DNA of 64,000 bases from Bugulina stolonifera (Eukaryota > Bryozoa > Gymnolaemata > Cheilostomatida > Bugulidae): positions 2,749,001 through 2,813,000 of the forward strand of contig OW285188.1 of NCBI GenBank assembly GCA_935421135.1, written 5' to 3'. How positions within the stretch are numbered: the first letter of the stretch is position 1; each line of letters starts with the position of its first letter. The position numbers and the translations under genes were made by a program. This document shows positions 62,119 to 64,000 of the stretch, piece by piece. A model generated the notes under the pieces. The model made no database searches and was not told where the DNA came from. It saw only the letters and a list, made by a program, of their open reading frames with translations.

Positions 62119-64000
62119 GGGGGGAGAGCTCTTGTCAGGCCGAGCACACTTGTCAACTATGCGGTCTGGTTCTCAAAACAGCGTTTTCTCTAGACAGGCA
62201 CACGAAGAGAATGCATGCACAGGCTCACCCACACAAGTGCCCGGTTTGTGGTGGATGTTTTGATGGGAGGAGAAAGCTAGGTCATCACATGAGACGATTT
62301 CATAGCGAGGCCAAGGCGGAAAAAGATGAGGGGGATGCAGAGAAGTTTGATGATGTTTTCTGGTCCAAACCTCCAACAGCTGAAGAGGGGGATGAGATGG
62401 GGGTGCTACTAGCCCGCTATTGGAGCTCGATCAGGTCCACAATACACTCTCGTCCTGTAGAAGACATTCTCAACGTTCGAGTGTGGAGAGGGGAATGTGA
62501 AGATGAAGGAGATGAAGAGGTGTGGACTAAATTGAGAGCGATGTGGAAGAGAGTACCTTGTACTGTGAAGATTAACTGTAGCGCTGGAGTCATCCTCGAG
62601 CATAAGACCAGTGGAGAGTTGCGCTACTTTCACTCATCAAGCAACAATGCCGCGTTCTTCCCCAAGCCAAGACTGATCAGAGCAGAGAATGAGATGAGAG
62701 AGTTTTGCGAATCTGTGCAGGAGCTCGACTTGAGAGAGAGGTCAGCACAAAGGAGACCGAATACCGCTTGGGCTTTACGTCACATTGCGAATCTGACATT
62801 CTACATCTATAAACTCCTAGAGATTGGCAAGGTGGGCGGTGTAGTGAGCAAACTCCCAGACTACATACTTAACAACCGACATGTGATAGCACTAGATGTA
62901 GACTTTTGGGCCAGAGGAGGTGCCCGTCCCTACCCAGACAAATTGTGTTTCTTTAGATGTTTGGCCATGATGTATGACTGTAACTGCGACCCAAAGAAGG
63001 GATGTTGCTGTCATCGCCCCTCTCAGACCACAACACATCGCTTGTTTAAACAATACATGAGACAATCTAGATCTTCTTCCCCACCCTCATCAACTTTGTC
63101 AGACTTTCCCGGGGTGGGCGCGAGTGATCTGCTGGCCTTGGAAGATCATTTTGACATATCTATAATAGTCTTCTGCCTAACTGATGAGGGGGTAGCTCCG
63201 ATAGTTTGGTCATCTGGGGCACGAAACAAAGCCCGTAAACTCTTTGTCAACATGTACGAAAAACACTTCAGCTGGATAAAGAATGTTGATTCGTTTGCCA
63301 GATGTTTCACCTGCAAGTTGTGCGATGGCGCTTTCACACGTTTGTCCAGCCTACGGCGACATAAGTGCTCGCCAGAGGAAGCATCGGTGTTTGTTTTCCC
63401 TGGTGGAACGTTTGGACCCCCGCCAACCATATTCACAAAACTCAAGCGAGTGGCGGGAATAGAGGTGGTGAACCCCGACCTCTTATACTACCCCTACTAT
63501 ATCACCTATGATATTGAATGCTTCATGCCAAAAGACAACCTACAAACTAACACCTCCACAATGACTTTTAGTGCAAGACACGAGTTACTGAGCATATCTG
63601 TATGTTCTAACGTCCCGGGGTTTGAGCAGGCCAAGTGCTTTGTGAGGAGTGTCGACAGCAAGGATGGAACGAAGTGCATTCGTCAATTCGTCCACTACAT
63701 AGCAAAGATTGCTGACGTGGCAGGAGATTTGTTCGGAGAAAGATTCCGGGATGTACGCAAGCGACTCTCTACTTTCCTTGCGGATCGGGCGGATAGAGAA
63801 GAAGCCTTTGCTGACGAAAAGTTCTCTAACGTCTCGACTTACAGGGTGAAGTCCGGTCTCTCCGGATTAGAAAGAGAGTTAGAACAGCACATCTCCAGCG
63901 TTCCGGTGGTTGGTTTCAACTCACAAAAGTATGACCTAAATATACTAAAGGGACCTTTGCTTCGCTCTCTACAAGAGGAGGAGGGAGAAGATTTTGTCTT
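62002..64000 (+). CDS. Family B DNA polymerase with zinc fingers, 3' end outside window
   Basis: Exon 1 is 62002-62020 and exon 2 starts at 62119, with a 98-bp intron joining in frame (about 634 residues seen, no stop). Two C2H2 fingers lie near the N-terminus (CQLCGLVLKTAFSLDRH, about residue 18; CPVCGGCFDGRRKLGHH, about 49). A segment LCFFRCLAMM lies near 283, and a third finger CKLCDGAFTRLSSLRRHKC near 405. Then comes the proofreading exonuclease: ExoI motif TYDIEC (Asp and Glu metal ligands) near 470 and ExoII-like GFNSQKYDL near 603. The palm-domain motifs would follow beyond the edge. This order matches large PolB proteins of Polinton-like elements in invertebrates, usually over 1000 aa. 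It would replicate the element's own DNA. The frame is intact so far, suggesting a recent or active copy. Confidence 0.85.

Larger units (their letters stand above)
58470..64000. mobile_element. Large DNA-polymerase-B element, left part (Polinton-like or virus-derived)
   Basis: Composition and content change abruptly near 58470. There is a C-rich block, then 105-bp tandem repeats, a minus-strand gene, a long palindrome and a plus-strand family B DNA polymerase gene running off the window. Protein-primed-type PolB with N-terminal zinc fingers is known from Polinton/Maverick-like elements and related viral relics in invertebrate genomes. No capsid, integrase, protease or ATPase is visible yet, so the class is inferred. 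The left boundary is estimated from the change in composition. Confidence 0.7.

Overview
The window is animal nuclear DNA. It carries spliced genes with GT-AG introns for a ciliary tektin and a ceramide synthase with a homeobox-like domain, plus intronless UDP-glycosyltransferases of the animal UGT family. The DNA is AT-rich and full of tandem repeats and transposons. An early-branching invertebrate, for example a sponge, fits, but the sequence alone does not fix the species.

Layout. 1-2694 (-): tektin-3-like gene, six exons seen, 3' end cut by the window edge. 2962-10700: non-coding, with a hexamer array and a tRNA-derived SINE. 10763-12352 (-): first UGT gene. 12640-13281: hAT fragment and a SINE. 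14553-19720: a 3'-truncated Ty3/gypsy-type retrotransposon (-) flanked by a 144-bp direct duplication and LTR-like sequences. 20541-22225: minisatellite of about 76 copies of a 22-bp unit. 23221-34959: tandem segmental duplication (units A and B). Unit B later gained two related non-autonomous elements, a 26-bp minisatellite and a SINE. 35176-36708 (-): second UGT gene, sharing a nearly identical ~1-kb core with the first. 38363-44262: hAT elements, a SINE with an internal minisatellite, and palindromes. 46146-58113 (+): ceramide synthase, six exons, introns loaded with transposons and minisatellites. 58470-64000: left part of a large DNA-polymerase-B element, apparently inserted between the last visible ceramide synthase exon and its missing 3' end.

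The most unusual part is 58470-64000. A 500-bp C-rich block and 105-bp tandem repeats lead into two spliced, divergently transcribed genes. One (-) encodes a 405-aa lysine/acidic-rich protein with a duplicated C-terminal domain, possibly DNA-binding. The other (+) encodes a zinc-finger protein with a family B, protein-primed-type DNA polymerase exonuclease domain, open to the window end. They flank a ~770-bp palindrome made of 31-bp repeats. This looks like a Polinton/Maverick-like or related virus-derived element, with the palindrome as a candidate two-way promoter or replication origin. No capsid, integrase, protease or packaging ATPase is visible in this window.

The host genes have no evident joint pathway beyond being ordinary metazoan genes: axoneme structure, lipid-soluble conjugation and sphingolipid synthesis. 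The rest of the window is mostly a record of repeat birth and transposon turnover.
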